A stretch of 64,000 nt of DNA from NCBI RefSeq assembly GCF_002162375.1, contig NZ_CP021425.1, positions 4,729,001 through 4,793,000 of the forward strand. The letters run 5' to 3'. The stretch is from Oleiphilus messinensis. GTDB lineage: Bacteria > Pseudomonadota > Gammaproteobacteria > Pseudomonadales > Oleiphilaceae. Under the pieces are notes generated by a model. It did no database searches. It was not told where the DNA came from and saw nothing but the letters and a program-made list of their open reading frames with translations. Shown piece by piece: positions 9,203-18,729 of the stretch; within the stretch, counting starts at the first letter, position 1, and each line of letters opens with the position of its first letter. The position numbers and the translations under genes were made by a program.

Positions 9203-10182
9203 CAGAGGCACAACTAAGAGCACAAACGCGCACGGGACTTTACGGTGCCGCCGCCGCACTCATGGCTATACTTGCTTTTTTGAACTACCGGTATGGTTTG
9301 TTTAACCTGTTCTACACCAGTGCGTTATTTATGCCACTCTTTGTGTTCGGCGCTGTTTTTTCAATCGTGCAATTTAAAAAACAACTTGAGGAAACTGGAC
9401 ACGAAATTATTCTGACAATTGCAGTATTAATGATTGCCGTTCGACTCAGCCAGGGTCAACCGGAAGTCCAGCACTGGCTGTACCCTCTGAGTCTGCTCAG
9501 TTTCCTGGTGCTGTCTTTGAAATCAGCATTCCTCTTCAATGGCATCACGCTGGTATTCATTTCACTGCTGGTAATCATTGTCGAAGACATCTTTCAGGGC
9601 ACGCTGTTCTTTACCAGTTATATCCTGTTGGCGGGTTTATCCGGAATGTTTGCCTATCTGCACCACCACAAAACCCGCTCCCTGGTCGAACTGTCGATAA
9701 CGGATCCGATGACAGGGGCTTACAACATTAAACACTTCGAAGAAACACTGACAACAGAAGTATGCCGCTCTGAAACCACTCGTTATCCTTTATCCCTGAT
9801 CTCACTGGAAATTGATTACTTCCCCCAAATCAAGGAGGTTCACGGCCAAGCCCAAGCCAACGAGGTGATCAAAGCCATATCCAGATCACTCAACGGTATG
9901 ATTAGAGCCGGTGATAGCCTTTATTATGATGGCAATGAACGTTTTTATTTTCTACTTCCATTCACGCCCACTGAAGGTCTGGTGGTCATCGCAGAACGGG
10001 TACGTCGCAGCATTGAAGAACAAACCTGGCCAGTGGTTGATTCTCTAACCGTCAGTCTTGGTTGCACAACACTCAAAACCGACCACGAAACCGCACAACT
10101 CATGATCCGCCATGCGAATGAAGCACTTCAGGAAGCGCAAAGAAAAGGGCATAATAGAGTCAGTCTGAGCGCCAAAAGTTAA
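9199..10182 (+). CDS. Membrane protein with degenerate GGDEF domain (second of a coupled pair)
   Basis: A 327-residue protein with five or so membrane segments up to residue about 155, then a GGDEF-type domain starting with the usual SITDPMTGAYNIKHFEE (normally LTDxLTGLxNRR). The active-site loop reads YDGNERFYF instead of GGDEF, so catalysis is doubtful. The late motifs SLTVSLGCT and ANEALQEAQRKGHNRV are kept. It starts inside the stop codon of the preceding, similarly organised protein, which suggests the two are made in fixed ratio and may form a heteromer. No binding partner is encoded next to them. Confidence 0.77.
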   Translation: MTEAQLRAQTRTGLYGAAAALMAILAFLNYRYGLFNLFYTSALFMPLFVFGAVFSIVQFKKQLEETGHEIILTIAVLMIAVRLSQGQPEVQHWLYPLSLLSFLVLSLKSAFLFNGITLVFISLLVIIVEDIFQGTLFFTSYILLAGLSGMFAYLHHHKTRSLVELSITDPMTGAYNIKHFEETLTTEVCRSETTRYPLSLISLEIDYFPQIKEVHGQAQANEVIKAISRSLNGMIRAGDSLYYDGNERFYFLLPFTPTEGLVVIAERVRRSIEEQTWPVVDSLTVSLGCTTLKTDHETAQLMIRHANEALQEAQRKGHNRVSLSAKS

Positions 10183-10264
10183 ACCCTGCGCCACAATGTT
10201 GAGCCTGTCATATTGGCAGGCCACTTACCCGTGACCCTTAAAGAGCTGCTTCGAACCCATTTTC

Positions 10265-11710
10265 GTGAATGACCTCATAACCACCTTCAGCCATTGGCTT
10301 GAACTAAACCCTCACTGGCTTGCCTTTGGCATTTTCGCGACCGCATTTCTGGAATCCCTGGCCATTGCCGGCATCCTGGTTCCCGGTGTTGCCATGCTAT
10401 TTGCCATGGCTGGATTGGCAGGAAATGGCGCTTTGCCACTGTCACATGCCCTGGGCTGGGCATTTCTGGGCGCTATCGCGGGGGATGGCTTGAGTTTTTG
10501 GCTGGGCACTCATTTTCAACGGAAAGTCTATGCCCTGTGGCCACTCACACGTTACCCCGGACTCGTTCAACACGGTGAAAACTTTTTTCAGGTTCACGGT
10601 GGTAAAAGTATTGTCATTGGCCGCTTTATTGGCCCGGTCCGCCCCGTAATTCCTCTCGTCGCCGGGGTTCTGCGAATGTCCCCCACTCGTTTCCTGACAT
10701 TTAATGTCCTTTCCGCAGCAGGATGGGCACCCATGTACATTTTACCGGGCTACCTGATCGGCGCATCACTAAAAGCAGACATTGTACTTCCGGACCATTT
10801 TATCCCGGTACTTTTCAGTGCAATGTTAATCCTGGCCGGGCTCTACTGGCTGATGATTCATACTCACAGTCGGCTGCAATACGATAGCCGGAGCTATTTA
10901 TGGTTCAAGACTCAACTGGCCCAATATCGCCAAAGCCACAAGTTCTGGCAATCGATGCTTGGGCAACGACCGGGACAGCCATTGACGTTTCCCCTAAACT
11001 CATTGGCAATGCTTGCAGCGTCCTGCAGCCTATTTGTGATCATCGCCTTGCTGGTAAGCCACACGAACTTTTTCTCTGACGCAAACCAGTTTTTCCAGTC
11101 TTTCTTTCAAACTCTGCGCCACCCTATTCTTGACCCGTTGATGGTTGGTATCACATTACTGGGAGATCCAACCTTACTTTACATCACCTTCTCGCTCGGT
11201 GTGGCATTGCTGGTTTTCCGGGGCTACTATGCTGCCGCCCTACACGTTGCCCTCGCTGGATTGCTTACAGTAGCGCTCTCCTACGGTTTGAAAGCGTATT
11301 TTGCCATACCAAGACCCGAATTGGTGCTGAATCCACCTGCCACATTTGCCTTTCCCAGTGGCCATAGCAGCGGTGCCACGGTCTACATTGGCTTACTGGC
11401 CGCTTTTATTGGCAATGAATTCGAGCCCGGTAAACGTCGTATGTTTTACCTTTGTGCGGCTATCCCGGTACTGTTAATCGCGCTGAGTCGTCTTTATCTT
11501 GGCGTACACTGGTTCACAGATATTCTCGGCGGCATACTCCTTGGCCTGGGAATCGTAGCCGTAACCCGCTTGAGCTATAATCGCTACGACCATACACCGC
11601 TCAGTGCGGACGTTTTCACCTGGTGTGCATTATTTGTAGGGCTGCTCGCTACGGGAATCTATCTACAACTGGCCTGGAATGATGCGATGCAGCGATATGC
11701 ACCGCTGTGA
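10265..11710 (+). CDS. DedA family protein fused to PAP2 lipid phosphatase
   Basis: A 481-residue integral membrane protein with two domains. Residues about 1-200 are DedA-like (FLESLAIAGILVPG near the start, GRFIGPVRPVIPLVAG), a family linked to phospholipid or undecaprenyl-phosphate flipping. Residues about 270-450 are a PAP2 phosphatase with all three active-site motifs: KAYFAIPRP, PSGHSS, and SRLYLGVHWFTD. The fusion suggests coupled flipping and dephosphorylation of a lipid phosphate such as undecaprenyl pyrophosphate, though the substrate is inferred. The start is GTG at 10265. It is followed at once by a convergent gene. Confidence 0.9.
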   Translation: MNDLITTFSHWLELNPHWLAFGIFATAFLESLAIAGILVPGVAMLFAMAGLAGNGALPLSHALGWAFLGAIAGDGLSFWLGTHFQRKVYALWPLTRYPGLVQHGENFFQVHGGKSIVIGRFIGPVRPVIPLVAGVLRMSPTRFLTFNVLSAAGWAPMYILPGYLIGASLKADIVLPDHFIPVLFSAMLILAGLYWLMIHTHSRLQYDSRSYLWFKTQLAQYRQSHKFWQSMLGQRPGQPLTFPLNSLAMLAASCSLFVIIALLVSHTNFFSDANQFFQSFFQTLRHPILDPLMVGITLLGDPTLLYITFSLGVALLVFRGYYAAALHVALAGLLTVALSYGLKAYFAIPRPELVLNPPATFAFPSGHSSGATVYIGLLAAFIGNEFEPGKRRMFYLCAAIPVLLIALSRLYLGVHWFTDILGGILLGLGIVAVTRLSYNRYDHTPLSADVFTWCALFVGLLATGIYLQLAWNDAMQRYAPL

Positions 11711-11716
11711 GGGCTA

Positions 11717-12292
11717 TTAGCCCTCGAGAAGCGAAAGAAAATACTGGACTTGCTCAAGACGATAGAGTGGATCCTGCAATTCCAATAGAAATTGTTTCTG
11801 TTGACGGTCAATAGGCAGAAGCTCCGTCAAGCGACCCCCCAGCTCGGAACTGTCACGGTAGTTAATATCCATATTTAAACTGGATACAGCAGGATAATCG
11901 ACCAAACGCTTAAGCAAACCAGCCAGATCCTGATACTTTTCCGGCACCGGATGTTTGGGTTCCGCTTCAATGGCAGTAATATGCCCCCAGTTTAACCCGG
12001 TATCATCACGAAACGTGTCCGCGATCCTCACCTTTTCCACGCCTTCTACCGTGATGCCAAGCAAACCATTAGGTTGCTGATCAAAATCAACAATATGGGC
12101 CGATGTTCCAATTTCAAAAAATTCACATTCATGGGCCGTATCCTTACCTTGCTGAAGCATAACGATGACGAACGGTGTTCCATGCTTGAGACTGTCTGCG
12201 ACCATTTTGGTGTAACGAGGCTCAAAAATCTGCAGAGGCAAACGACCTCCAGGACAAATCAACGCATTCAAAGGAAAAAGAGGTACTTCCAT
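11717..12292 (-). CDS. Lon substrate-binding-domain protein (LonN-like, peptidase-less)
   Basis: A 191-residue stand-alone protein matching the N-terminal domain of Lon protease: it starts MEVPLFPLNALICPGGRLPLQIFEPRY, with a central GCxGxI-like segment replaced by IVDFDQQPNGLLGITVEGVEKVRI. There is no ATPase or protease domain. Such proteins are widespread in proteobacteria, and their role is unclear; binding of substrates or regulation of Lon is a guess. The gene is convergent with the DedA-PAP2 gene (6 bases apart) and divergent from the potassium channel gene. Confidence 0.88.
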   Translation of the reverse strand: MEVPLFPLNALICPGGRLPLQIFEPRYTKMVADSLKHGTPFVIVMLQQGKDTAHECEFFEIGTSAHIVDFDQQPNGLLGITVEGVEKVRIADTFRDDTGLNWGHITAIEAEPKHPVPEKYQDLAGLLKRLVDYPAVSSLNMDINYRDSSELGGRLTELLPIDRQQKQFLLELQDPLYRLEQVQYFLSLLEG

Positions 12293-12417
12293 AGTCTACA
12301 ATATTGTTACCTATGTTCATTAATTAAAAAGCCGCTAATGCATAATATCCGTAAACACAAGGCAATACCACGAATAATCACCATACTGCATTTATTCTCC
12401 AGGTACATTGACTGAAT

Positions 12418-13257
12418 ATGCCAGCCACGCCAAAACAACTACAAAGACACTTTCCGGCATTGATCGGCCTCGCAGGGGTTTCACCAACGGAATCGGCTGG
12501 GGCAATCAAAGTCGCTCGCATGCTGGATGGCCCGATGGTGATCATGGCAGTGTGGATTATTATCGAGTGGTACCTGGAAGCCAGCGGCCATTTATCCACC
12601 GCTGTTGTTCACGTAACAGACTGGATTATCTGGACCTTTTTCATCTTCGAGACAACCGCCTTAACCATTCTTGTAAATGATAAAAAAAACTATCTGGTAA
12701 GTAACTGGGTTAATCTGCTCATTATCTTCTTGGGCTTTCCGGTGATTTGGGTGGAATTTCCTTCGGCGACAATGCTGCGAGTCCTGCGGCTGATTGTGAT
12801 GTTCGGCTTCCTCGTCCAGATCTCGACCACTGCTCGCCGAATCCTTTCCCGCAATCATCTGGGCACCACACTGATCGTTGGCTTTGTGGTTATGGTGATG
12901 TCTGGCTTCCTGATTGCGGGACTCGACCCGGCTTTTTCCAGCCCCTGGGAGGGGATCTGGTGGGCCTGGGTAACCGTTACCACAGTGGGTTATGGTGATT
13001 TTGTTCCCGTTAGCACTGCTGGCCGGCTTTTTGGCGCGTTTTTGATTTTAATGGGAATTGGCTTGTTTTCACTTCTGACAGCGAACTTCTCGGCTTTCTT
13101 TGTTTCCCGGGATGAAGCTGAAATGATTCGCAGAGAAAATAAAATTCTCGCCAAACTGGATCGACTGGAGAACAAACTGGAGCATCTGGAAGAAAAAATT
13201 GAGGAAATGCGAACCGTATCCGGTTCGCCTAACTCGGAAAAAAAGGAAAAGCGTTAA
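12418..13257 (+). CDS. Voltage-gated-type potassium channel
   Basis: A 279-residue inner-membrane protein with six predicted membrane segments and the potassium selectivity filter TVTTVGYGDFVP near residue 190, followed by the inner helix (FLILMGIGLFSLLTANFSAFFV). The fourth segment (MLRVLRLIVMFGFLVQIS) carries only a few arginines, so voltage sensing may be weak. The cytoplasmic C-terminus (about 230-270) is a charged coiled coil, KLDRLENKLEHLEEKIEEM, fitting a tetramerisation bundle. It has no RCK or cNMP domain. ATG 12418 is taken as the start. Confidence 0.9.
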   Translation: MPATPKQLQRHFPALIGLAGVSPTESAGAIKVARMLDGPMVIMAVWIIIEWYLEASGHLSTAVVHVTDWIIWTFFIFETTALTILVNDKKNYLVSNWVNLLIIFLGFPVIWVEFPSATMLRVLRLIVMFGFLVQISTTARRILSRNHLGTTLIVGFVVMVMSGFLIAGLDPAFSSPWEGIWWAWVTVTTVGYGDFVPVSTAGRLFGAFLILMGIGLFSLLTANFSAFFVSRDEAEMIRRENKILAKLDRLENKLEHLEEKIEEMRTVSGSPNSEKKEKR

Positions 13258-13283
13258 GGGATAAAACCAGGTTTTGATGACGT

Positions 13284-14549
13284 TCAAATTGAAACGTTGA
13301 AATTAGCCCCGAGCAGATCCAGAATTTCATCAATTTTATGACGTGCCTCAACCAGAATTTTGAGACTCTTTTGCGGCGTTAATCCGCCGCCTTCCAGCTT
13401 GCTGAATGCAGGAATTTTATTGAACGGTGGCAAACTCTTCTGCCCGGGCTGACCAATCAGCGTATGCACCTGAGACACAATCACCAAATCGGTGTAATTC
13501 GCCTTATCATTGCCGGACTCATAAGTCCAATTTTCCGCATTCTGAACCACATCCTGTAACTCTTCAGAGAACCCCCAGTGTTTCAGCAATGTAACACCAA
13601 TCTCTGCACGCAGATCATCCATGGCATCGAACAGGTTTTTCTGGTCGGCCCATAAATCGACAAACCCTTCGGCATAGGTAACTACCGGAACCTTACCAAT
13701 ATCGTGGATCAATCCCGCAAGCAGCGCCTGATCGCGATTCAACCCGGGCGTCAATTCTGCCAACACATAAGCGATCGCAGCCACTTGACGGGAATGCTGC
13801 CAAAGCTGATCCATCGCTTCCTGAAGCTCCTTGCGCTTGGTTTTGAATAGCTCCCGCATGGAAAATATCGTCACCAGTTGACGGGTAGTCGTCATCCCCA
13901 GTCGCACAACCGCCGCACGTGCACTCTCGACCTCGGTAAAGCCCCGGTACAATGGGCTATTACAGGCTTTAATCAATTTAACAACAATAGCGGGATCGGC
14001 ACTCACAACTTTAGCAACATCGTCTGCCGTGGATCGCTCACTTTCGATCAATTCCCGAATTCGGAACGCGATATCCGGAAGGCTGGGCAACCGATATTGA
14101 TTAGCTTTCAAGTCAGCCTCGAACGCCATTAACAGCTGGTATCCAACATCCCCATCTTCCTGCCGTAATGCCGCCTGTTCGAATTGTTGCAAGGGTGCAT
14201 CACGCAGCATCTGATTCAAGACATCTTCTGCCACAACTATGAGCTCTACGTCTGTCCCCGCATAAACGTTAAATTGGCGCGGCCGTAAATGGGCGACAGC
14301 CGAAGCCGCACTCTCGGTTCCGGATGCGATCTGCGAAACCCGGCCGTCGCTTGCCTCAAGCACGAGTACACCTGAAACAAGAAAATAATCATTTTGATCA
14401 TTATTGCCACGCTCAAGTACCAGCGCTTTCTTTTTAAAATTTTTACGCTGAAGTCGCGAAGAAAGCAGAATTAACTGCTCTTCCGATAATCGGGCAAAAG
14501 GGGTGAACGCCCTCAGGTTTTCGGTGTCTAGTGGTGTTAGTGTCTTCAT
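13284..14549 (-). CDS. Cyclic-nucleotide-binding-fold HDOD signalling protein
   Basis: A 421-residue soluble protein. Residues about 10-115 look like a cNMP-binding (CAP_ED) fold: FARLSEEQLILLSSRLQRKNFKKKALVLERG, then VSGVLVLEAS. Residues about 155-400 are an HDOD domain: LPSLPDIAFRIRELIESERSTADDVAKVVSADPAIVVKLIKACNS. It retains an HD pair in LLAGLIHDIGKVPV, although most HDOD proteins lack phosphodiesterase activity. It is divergent from the adenylate cyclase-FHA gene (430 bases between them), which makes cAMP a plausible ligand, by inference only. Key phosphate-binding residues of the cNMP pocket are not obvious. Confidence 0.85.
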   Translation of the reverse strand: MKTLTPLDTENLRAFTPFARLSEEQLILLSSRLQRKNFKKKALVLERGNNDQNDYFLVSGVLVLEASDGRVSQIASGTESAASAVAHLRPRQFNVYAGTDVELIVVAEDVLNQMLRDAPLQQFEQAALRQEDGDVGYQLLMAFEADLKANQYRLPSLPDIAFRIRELIESERSTADDVAKVVSADPAIVVKLIKACNSPLYRGFTEVESARAAVVRLGMTTTRQLVTIFSMRELFKTKRKELQEAMDQLWQHSRQVAAIAYVLAELTPGLNRDQALLAGLIHDIGKVPVVTYAEGFVDLWADQKNLFDAMDDLRAEIGVTLLKHWGFSEELQDVVQNAENWTYESGNDKANYTDLVIVSQVHTLIGQPGQKSLPPFNKIPAFSKLEGGGLTPQKSLKILVEARHKIDEILDLLGANFNVSI

Positions 14550-14979
14550 CGTAGTCCAAACGTATCCTAACCAATATCATTCAAGCAGGCAGGCTTTAGT
14601 ATAAATACGGGCTATTACGACTCGTTTGCATTGCAACACCTTACAAAAAAGTCAATGGGAGTAGCCATTCCGCCACTCATGAGAATATTTTAACGATATG
14701 CGAGAGAGCTTCGCCACCTACAGCAGACGATACTTCAAGTAAACGAGGCTTCGCGACCCTATGAGAATTATAGTAGCCGCTCTGCAATCAAATTGCAGCG
14801 ACATACGGATATTATTTGGAAAAAACTAGAATGCCATAAAATCTGAACTAACCTTACAGGTATAGACTAACGTCGTAACTTGGCTTATCGTTGACCAATC
14901 TGGCAATAATCAGCCACCAGAAACGGGAGAGGATCACGGTTGTTTTGGAAACACGTCATTTGATAGAGGGTACTTGTTG
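14550..14979. promoter_or_regulatory. Divergent regulatory region between HDOD and cyclase genes
   Basis: A 430-base non-coding region between two divergent signalling genes. It contains a perfect 7-base inverted repeat CTGCAAT-caa-ATTGCAG at 14782-14798 and two similar segments (AGCTTCGCCACC near 14707 and GGCTTCGCGACC near 14747). I could not identify a clear CRP site or sigma-70 pair. GAGGG at 14966-14970 is the likely ribosome-binding site of the cyclase gene. Confidence 0.4.
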
Positions 14980-15870
14980 ATGTCAGCCTCAAACTATGCA
15001 GTAATGTTTGCAGACATTGCGGGCAGCTCAAGCCTTTACAAGCAAATAGGCGACGAACCTGCCAAGAAAGCGATTTTTAGCTGTTTAGCTCTGGCTGAAA
15101 ATATAATTTGTGCCCACCGCGGAATCGTAGTCAAAACCATCGGCGATGAAATCATGGCCCGTTTTGACGATCCGAACGACGCCATCGAGGCTGCTCGAAA
15201 CCTCCAAATGCAAGTAGACCAGAACTTCAGTTTTGATGGCGCAAAAATGGCCATGCGAATAGGTGTTCACTATGGCCCTGCGATTCTGGAGAACAACGAC
15301 ATCTTCGGCGATGCCGTCAATACGGCAGCACGAATGGTATCTGCCGCCAATGCCCGACAAATCGTCCTGTCTGAACCGACCGTTCATGCTCTTGCGCAAG
15401 ACCTCTGTGCACTAGCCCATCGATTTGACTTCGCCAAAATCAAAGCATTTAAAGAAAGCGTTCCCCTTTACCTTATTGAATGGGAAGCCACCATGGGGAA
15501 TGTGACAACACTGATGCCCGTGAGTCGGCCAGCAACGGCGGAATCAAAAAGGGGCTTTCTGGTATTGCAATTCGAAGATCAAAAACACGCTGTTACAGCA
15601 GACCAGACCGATTACACCATCGGCCGGGAGGCACAATGTGACCTGGTCGTGCCCTCTCCTTTTGCATCCCGAAAACACGCTTGGGTTGAATACCGTCGCG
15701 GCAAATTTGTGCTTGTGGATCACAGTACCAACGGCACTTGGGTTCGCACCGGCGACAATCAGGATATTTTCCTGAAACGGGAAGAATTACCCCTTTGGGG
15801 TGCGGGTGCCATCAGCCTGGGTGAGCCCCTTGAGAACAACGTGGATTACGTCATTAAATTCAGTCTTTAA
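14980..15870 (+). CDS. Class III adenylate cyclase with C-terminal FHA domain
   Basis: A 296-residue soluble protein. Residues 1-170 form a class III cyclase homology domain with both metal aspartates (D12 in FADIAGS, D56 in GDEIMARF), the adenine-selecting lysine K52 and aspartate D107, and the transition-state pair N114/R118 in GDAVNTAAR. It should therefore be an active adenylate cyclase. Residues about 210-290 are an FHA phosphothreonine-binding domain (YTIGRE, SPFASRKHAWVEY, DHSTNGTWV). ATG 14980 with GAGGG upstream is preferred over TTG at 14974 or 14977. FHA control implies regulation by a Ser/Thr kinase; none is in this window. The divergent HDOD gene may encode an effector. Confidence 0.9.
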   Translation: MSASNYAVMFADIAGSSSLYKQIGDEPAKKAIFSCLALAENIICAHRGIVVKTIGDEIMARFDDPNDAIEAARNLQMQVDQNFSFDGAKMAMRIGVHYGPAILENNDIFGDAVNTAARMVSAANARQIVLSEPTVHALAQDLCALAHRFDFAKIKAFKESVPLYLIEWEATMGNVTTLMPVSRPATAESKRGFLVLQFEDQKHAVTADQTDYTIGREAQCDLVVPSPFASRKHAWVEYRRGKFVLVDHSTNGTWVRTGDNQDIFLKREELPLWGAGAISLGEPLENNVDYVIKFSL

Positions 15871-15899
15871 GCCCTCCAAATTCGCATCTCTTGATTCGC

Positions 15900-15922
15900 A
15901 GGCCCTCTTACTTCAAGGGCCT
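15900..15922. terminator. Possible hairpin after the cyclase gene
   Basis: AGGCCCT (15900-15906) pairs with AGGGCCT (15916-15922) across a nine-base loop. There is no U-tract, so it is at best a weak terminator. Confidence 0.35.
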
Positions 15923-16136
15923 CAGTCCCGATAAAACACCAGAGCACACCACTTAAATCTCGATACGCTCCAAATTCAGCTTCATTCAACACTCATACAA
16001 TCCAATAAATCACAGCCAATTTCAGAGTACGCTATCAATAGAAGTTTGGTTGTCAGGCTCATCTTTGGTATTCTCACCCTCTTGAATTCAGAAAATTCCC
16101 TGAACTACCAACAACCCTAAATTAAGAGAATCGAAC

Positions 16137-17981
16137 ATGCCCACTTATCGTTCCAAAACGTCGACTCATGGTCGCAATATGGCCGGTGCTCGTGCATTGT
16201 GGCGAGCCACTGGAATGAAAACCGAAGATTTCAACAAACCCATCATAGCGGTGGTCAATTCGTTCACTCAATTCGTCCCCGGGCATGTACACTTGAAGGA
16301 TTTGGGTCAGTTGGTTGCACGTGAAATTGAAGCGGCCGGCGGTGTTGCCAAAGAATTTAATACCATCGCCGTGGACGACGGTATCGCAATGGGCCATGAC
16401 GGCATGCTTTATAGTTTGCCTTCCCGTGAAATCATCGCTGATTCCGTGGAGTACATGGCTAACGCCCATTGTGCAGATGCTCTGGTTTGTATCTCCAACT
16501 GCGACAAGATCACGCCGGGAATGCTGATGGCAGCATTGCGCCTGAATATCCCAGCGATTTTCGTATCCGGGGGCCCGATGGAAGCGGGTAAAACCAAATT
16601 GGCAGAACACAATCTCGATCTGGTGGACGCAATGGTTATCGCTGCCGACCCAACGGCATCGGACGAACTGGTCGAAGAGTATGAGCGCAGCGCCTGTCCG
16701 ACTTGTGGATCCTGCTCCGGTATGTTCACAGCGAACTCCATGAACTGTCTGACTGAGGCAATAGGCCTGTCACTCCCTGGAAACGGCACAACGTTGGCAA
16801 CCCACTCAGACCGGGAGCGATTATTCCTGGAAGCCGCCCGCAATATTGTAGATATCACCCGGCGCTACTACGAACAAGATGACAGCAGTGTATTACCGCG
16901 AAGCATTGCCTCACGTAAAGCCTTCGAGAATGCCATGACGCTTGATATCGCCATGGGTGGTTCAACCAATACAATACTGCATTTACTGGCTGCAGCCCAG
17001 GAAGCAGAAGTTGACTTCACCATGAAGGATATCAACGAATTATCCCACCGTGTTCCGCAATTGTGCAAAGTCGCACCCAACACGCCAAAATACCACATTG
17101 AAGACGTGCACCGGGCGGGCGGTATTATGGGGATTCTCGGCGAACTGGATCGCGCCGGATTATTGCACAGCGACTTGCCGACCGTGCATTCACCCACGAT
17201 GAAAGATGCCTTGAACAAATGGGATATCATGAATTCACCAACGAATGAGGTGAAAGAGTTTTTCCGCGCAGGCCCTGCGGGCATCCCCACGCAACAAGCC
17301 TTCAGCCAGTCAACCCGCTGGCCAACACTGGACGGTGACCGGGCACAAGGTTGTATCCGCTCTCTTGAGCATGCATTCTCGAAAGAAGGTGGCCTTGCTG
17401 TACTGTACGGCAATATCGCAGAAGACGGCTGTGTGGTCAAAACTGCCGGTGTAGATGAAGACAATCTTCAATTTACGGGTCGTGCACGAATCTTTGAAAG
17501 CCAGGACAGCGCGGTTGCCGCCATACTCGGCGATGAAGTCGTCGCCGGTGATGTTGTGATTATTCGATATGAAGGCCCCAAAGGCGGTCCCGGCATGCAG
17601 GAAATGCTCTACCCCACCAGCTACCTGAAATCAAAAGGCCTGGGCAAATCTTGCGCCCTGCTGACCGATGGCCGATTCAGTGGTGGAACCTCAGGATTAT
17701 CAATCGGTCACGTATCACCCGAAGCAGGCGCGGGTGGTGCAATTGGTCTGGTTGAAGAAGGCGACACGATTAAAATCGACATCGTGGAACGCAGCATTAA
17801 CGTTGACTTGACCGATGAGCAACTTCAGGCACGTCGTGCAGCCATGGATGCCAAAGGCAGCGCAGCCTGGAAACCGGCGCAACCACGGAAACGTAAAGTC
17901 TCCGCAGCATTAAAAGCCTATGCCATGCTTGCAACAAGCGCCGACAAGGGCGGTGTAAGAAACCTGGATATGCTCGACTAA
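16137..17981 (+). CDS. ilvD: Dihydroxy-acid dehydratase IlvD
   Basis: A 614-residue Fe-S dehydratase that converts 2,3-dihydroxy-3-methyl acids to 2-keto acids in valine, isoleucine and leucine synthesis. Length and sequence match the E. coli-type enzyme: start [23 protein letters not shown], cluster cysteines in SNCDKITPG and [17 protein letters not shown], and the C-terminal [19 protein letters not shown]. The upstream AAGAG before ATG 16137 serves as ribosome-binding site. It stands alone, with no ilv neighbours, and ends in a strong hairpin. Confidence 0.98.
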   Translation: MPTYRSKTSTHGRNMAGARALWRATGMKTEDFNKPIIAVVNSFTQFVPGHVHLKDLGQLVAREIEAAGGVAKEFNTIAVDDGIAMGHDGMLYSLPSREIIADSVEYMANAHCADALVCISNCDKITPGMLMAALRLNIPAIFVSGGPMEAGKTKLAEHNLDLVDAMVIAADPTASDELVEEYERSACPTCGSCSGMFTANSMNCLTEAIGLSLPGNGTTLATHSDRERLFLEAARNIVDITRRYYEQDDSSVLPRSIASRKAFENAMTLDIAMGGSTNTILHLLAAAQEAEVDFTMKDINELSHRVPQLCKVAPNTPKYHIEDVHRAGGIMGILGELDRAGLLHSDLPTVHSPTMKDALNKWDIMNSPTNEVKEFFRAGPAGIPTQQAFSQSTRWPTLDGDRAQGCIRSLEHAFSKEGGLAVLYGNIAEDGCVVKTAGVDEDNLQFTGRARIFESQDSAVAAILGDEVVAGDVVIIRYEGPKGGPGMQEMLYPTSYLKSKGLGKSCALLTDGRFSGGTSGLSIGHVSPEAGAGGAIGLVEEGDTIKIDIVERSINVDLTDEQLQARRAAMDAKGSAAWKPAQPRKRKVSAALKAYAMLATSADKGGVRNLDMLD

Positions 17982-18000
17982 GTCACGCATATCCACTAAA

Positions 18001-18031
18001 ACCAATGAGGTGCCCACTGTACCTCATTGGT
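18001..18031. terminator. Bidirectional hairpin between ilvD and folA
   Basis: A perfect 11-base inverted repeat ACCAATGAGGT / ACCTCATTGGT with a nine-base loop lies between convergent ilvD and folA. AAA precedes it and TAATTG follows. It probably ends transcripts from both sides, although the T-tracts are short. Confidence 0.65.
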
Positions 18032-18044
18032 AATTGTCTGACTT

Positions 18045-18560
18045 TCAAGCCTTAACCTGGCGCCTATCGAACACGACAAAACTATAGTCGTAAATATTTG
18101 CCCCCTCAGCCGAAAACGATTCTCGGGAAACTTCCTGCCATTCCCCCCAATCCAGTTCCGGAAACCAGGCGTCCCCTTGTACTTCAGCATGCACCAGAGT
18201 AAGGTAAAGACGGTCTACTTTCGGCAGTGCGAGGTGATAGATTTGATCACCACCGATGATCATCACCTCCTCTGTGCCTTCAATCATCGCAGCAGACTCT
18301 GCCCTTGAAACAGCAGATTCCAGATCCTGAACCGCGTCTACACCCGGGGATTGCCATTCCGGGTTTCGTGTAACCACAATATTCTTTCGACCCGGTAACG
18401 GCTTACCAATGGATTCGAAAGTCTTGCGCCCCATGATGATCGGTTTCCCGAGTGTAACCCGTTTGAAATACTTCAAATCTTCCGGTAAGTACCAAGGCAA
18501 ATTATTATTAATTCCAATGGTTCGATTTTCTGCCATCGCGGCAATGATCGCTTTTCTCAA
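18045..18560 (-). CDS. folA: Dihydrofolate reductase
   Basis: A 171-residue NADPH-dependent enzyme that regenerates tetrahydrofolate, the target of trimethoprim. Typical blocks are [56 protein letters not shown], and [16 protein letters not shown]. The catalytic acid lies in PEDLKYF. It is convergent with ilvD and divergent from the CheW-CZB gene. Confidence 0.97.
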   Translation of the reverse strand: [171 protein letters not shown]

Positions 18561-18729
18561 AACGCCCCCAAAATAAAGTCATGCGAATTCAGTCTGAGCT
18601 GGTGAGCAGGCCAATCCAGTTCTATACTGCAAAAATAACATATCCACATTTGTCGAAAACTCGCCACTGCTGCGATTGCTAATAACGACAGTTTTTTACT
18701 CATGCAGAGCTAGAATTGGAAGATAACTC

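Noticed and set aside
16122..16858. Long minus-strand open frames opposite ilvD
   Set aside because: The ilvD gene on the plus strand is unmistakable and explains the open antisense frames.
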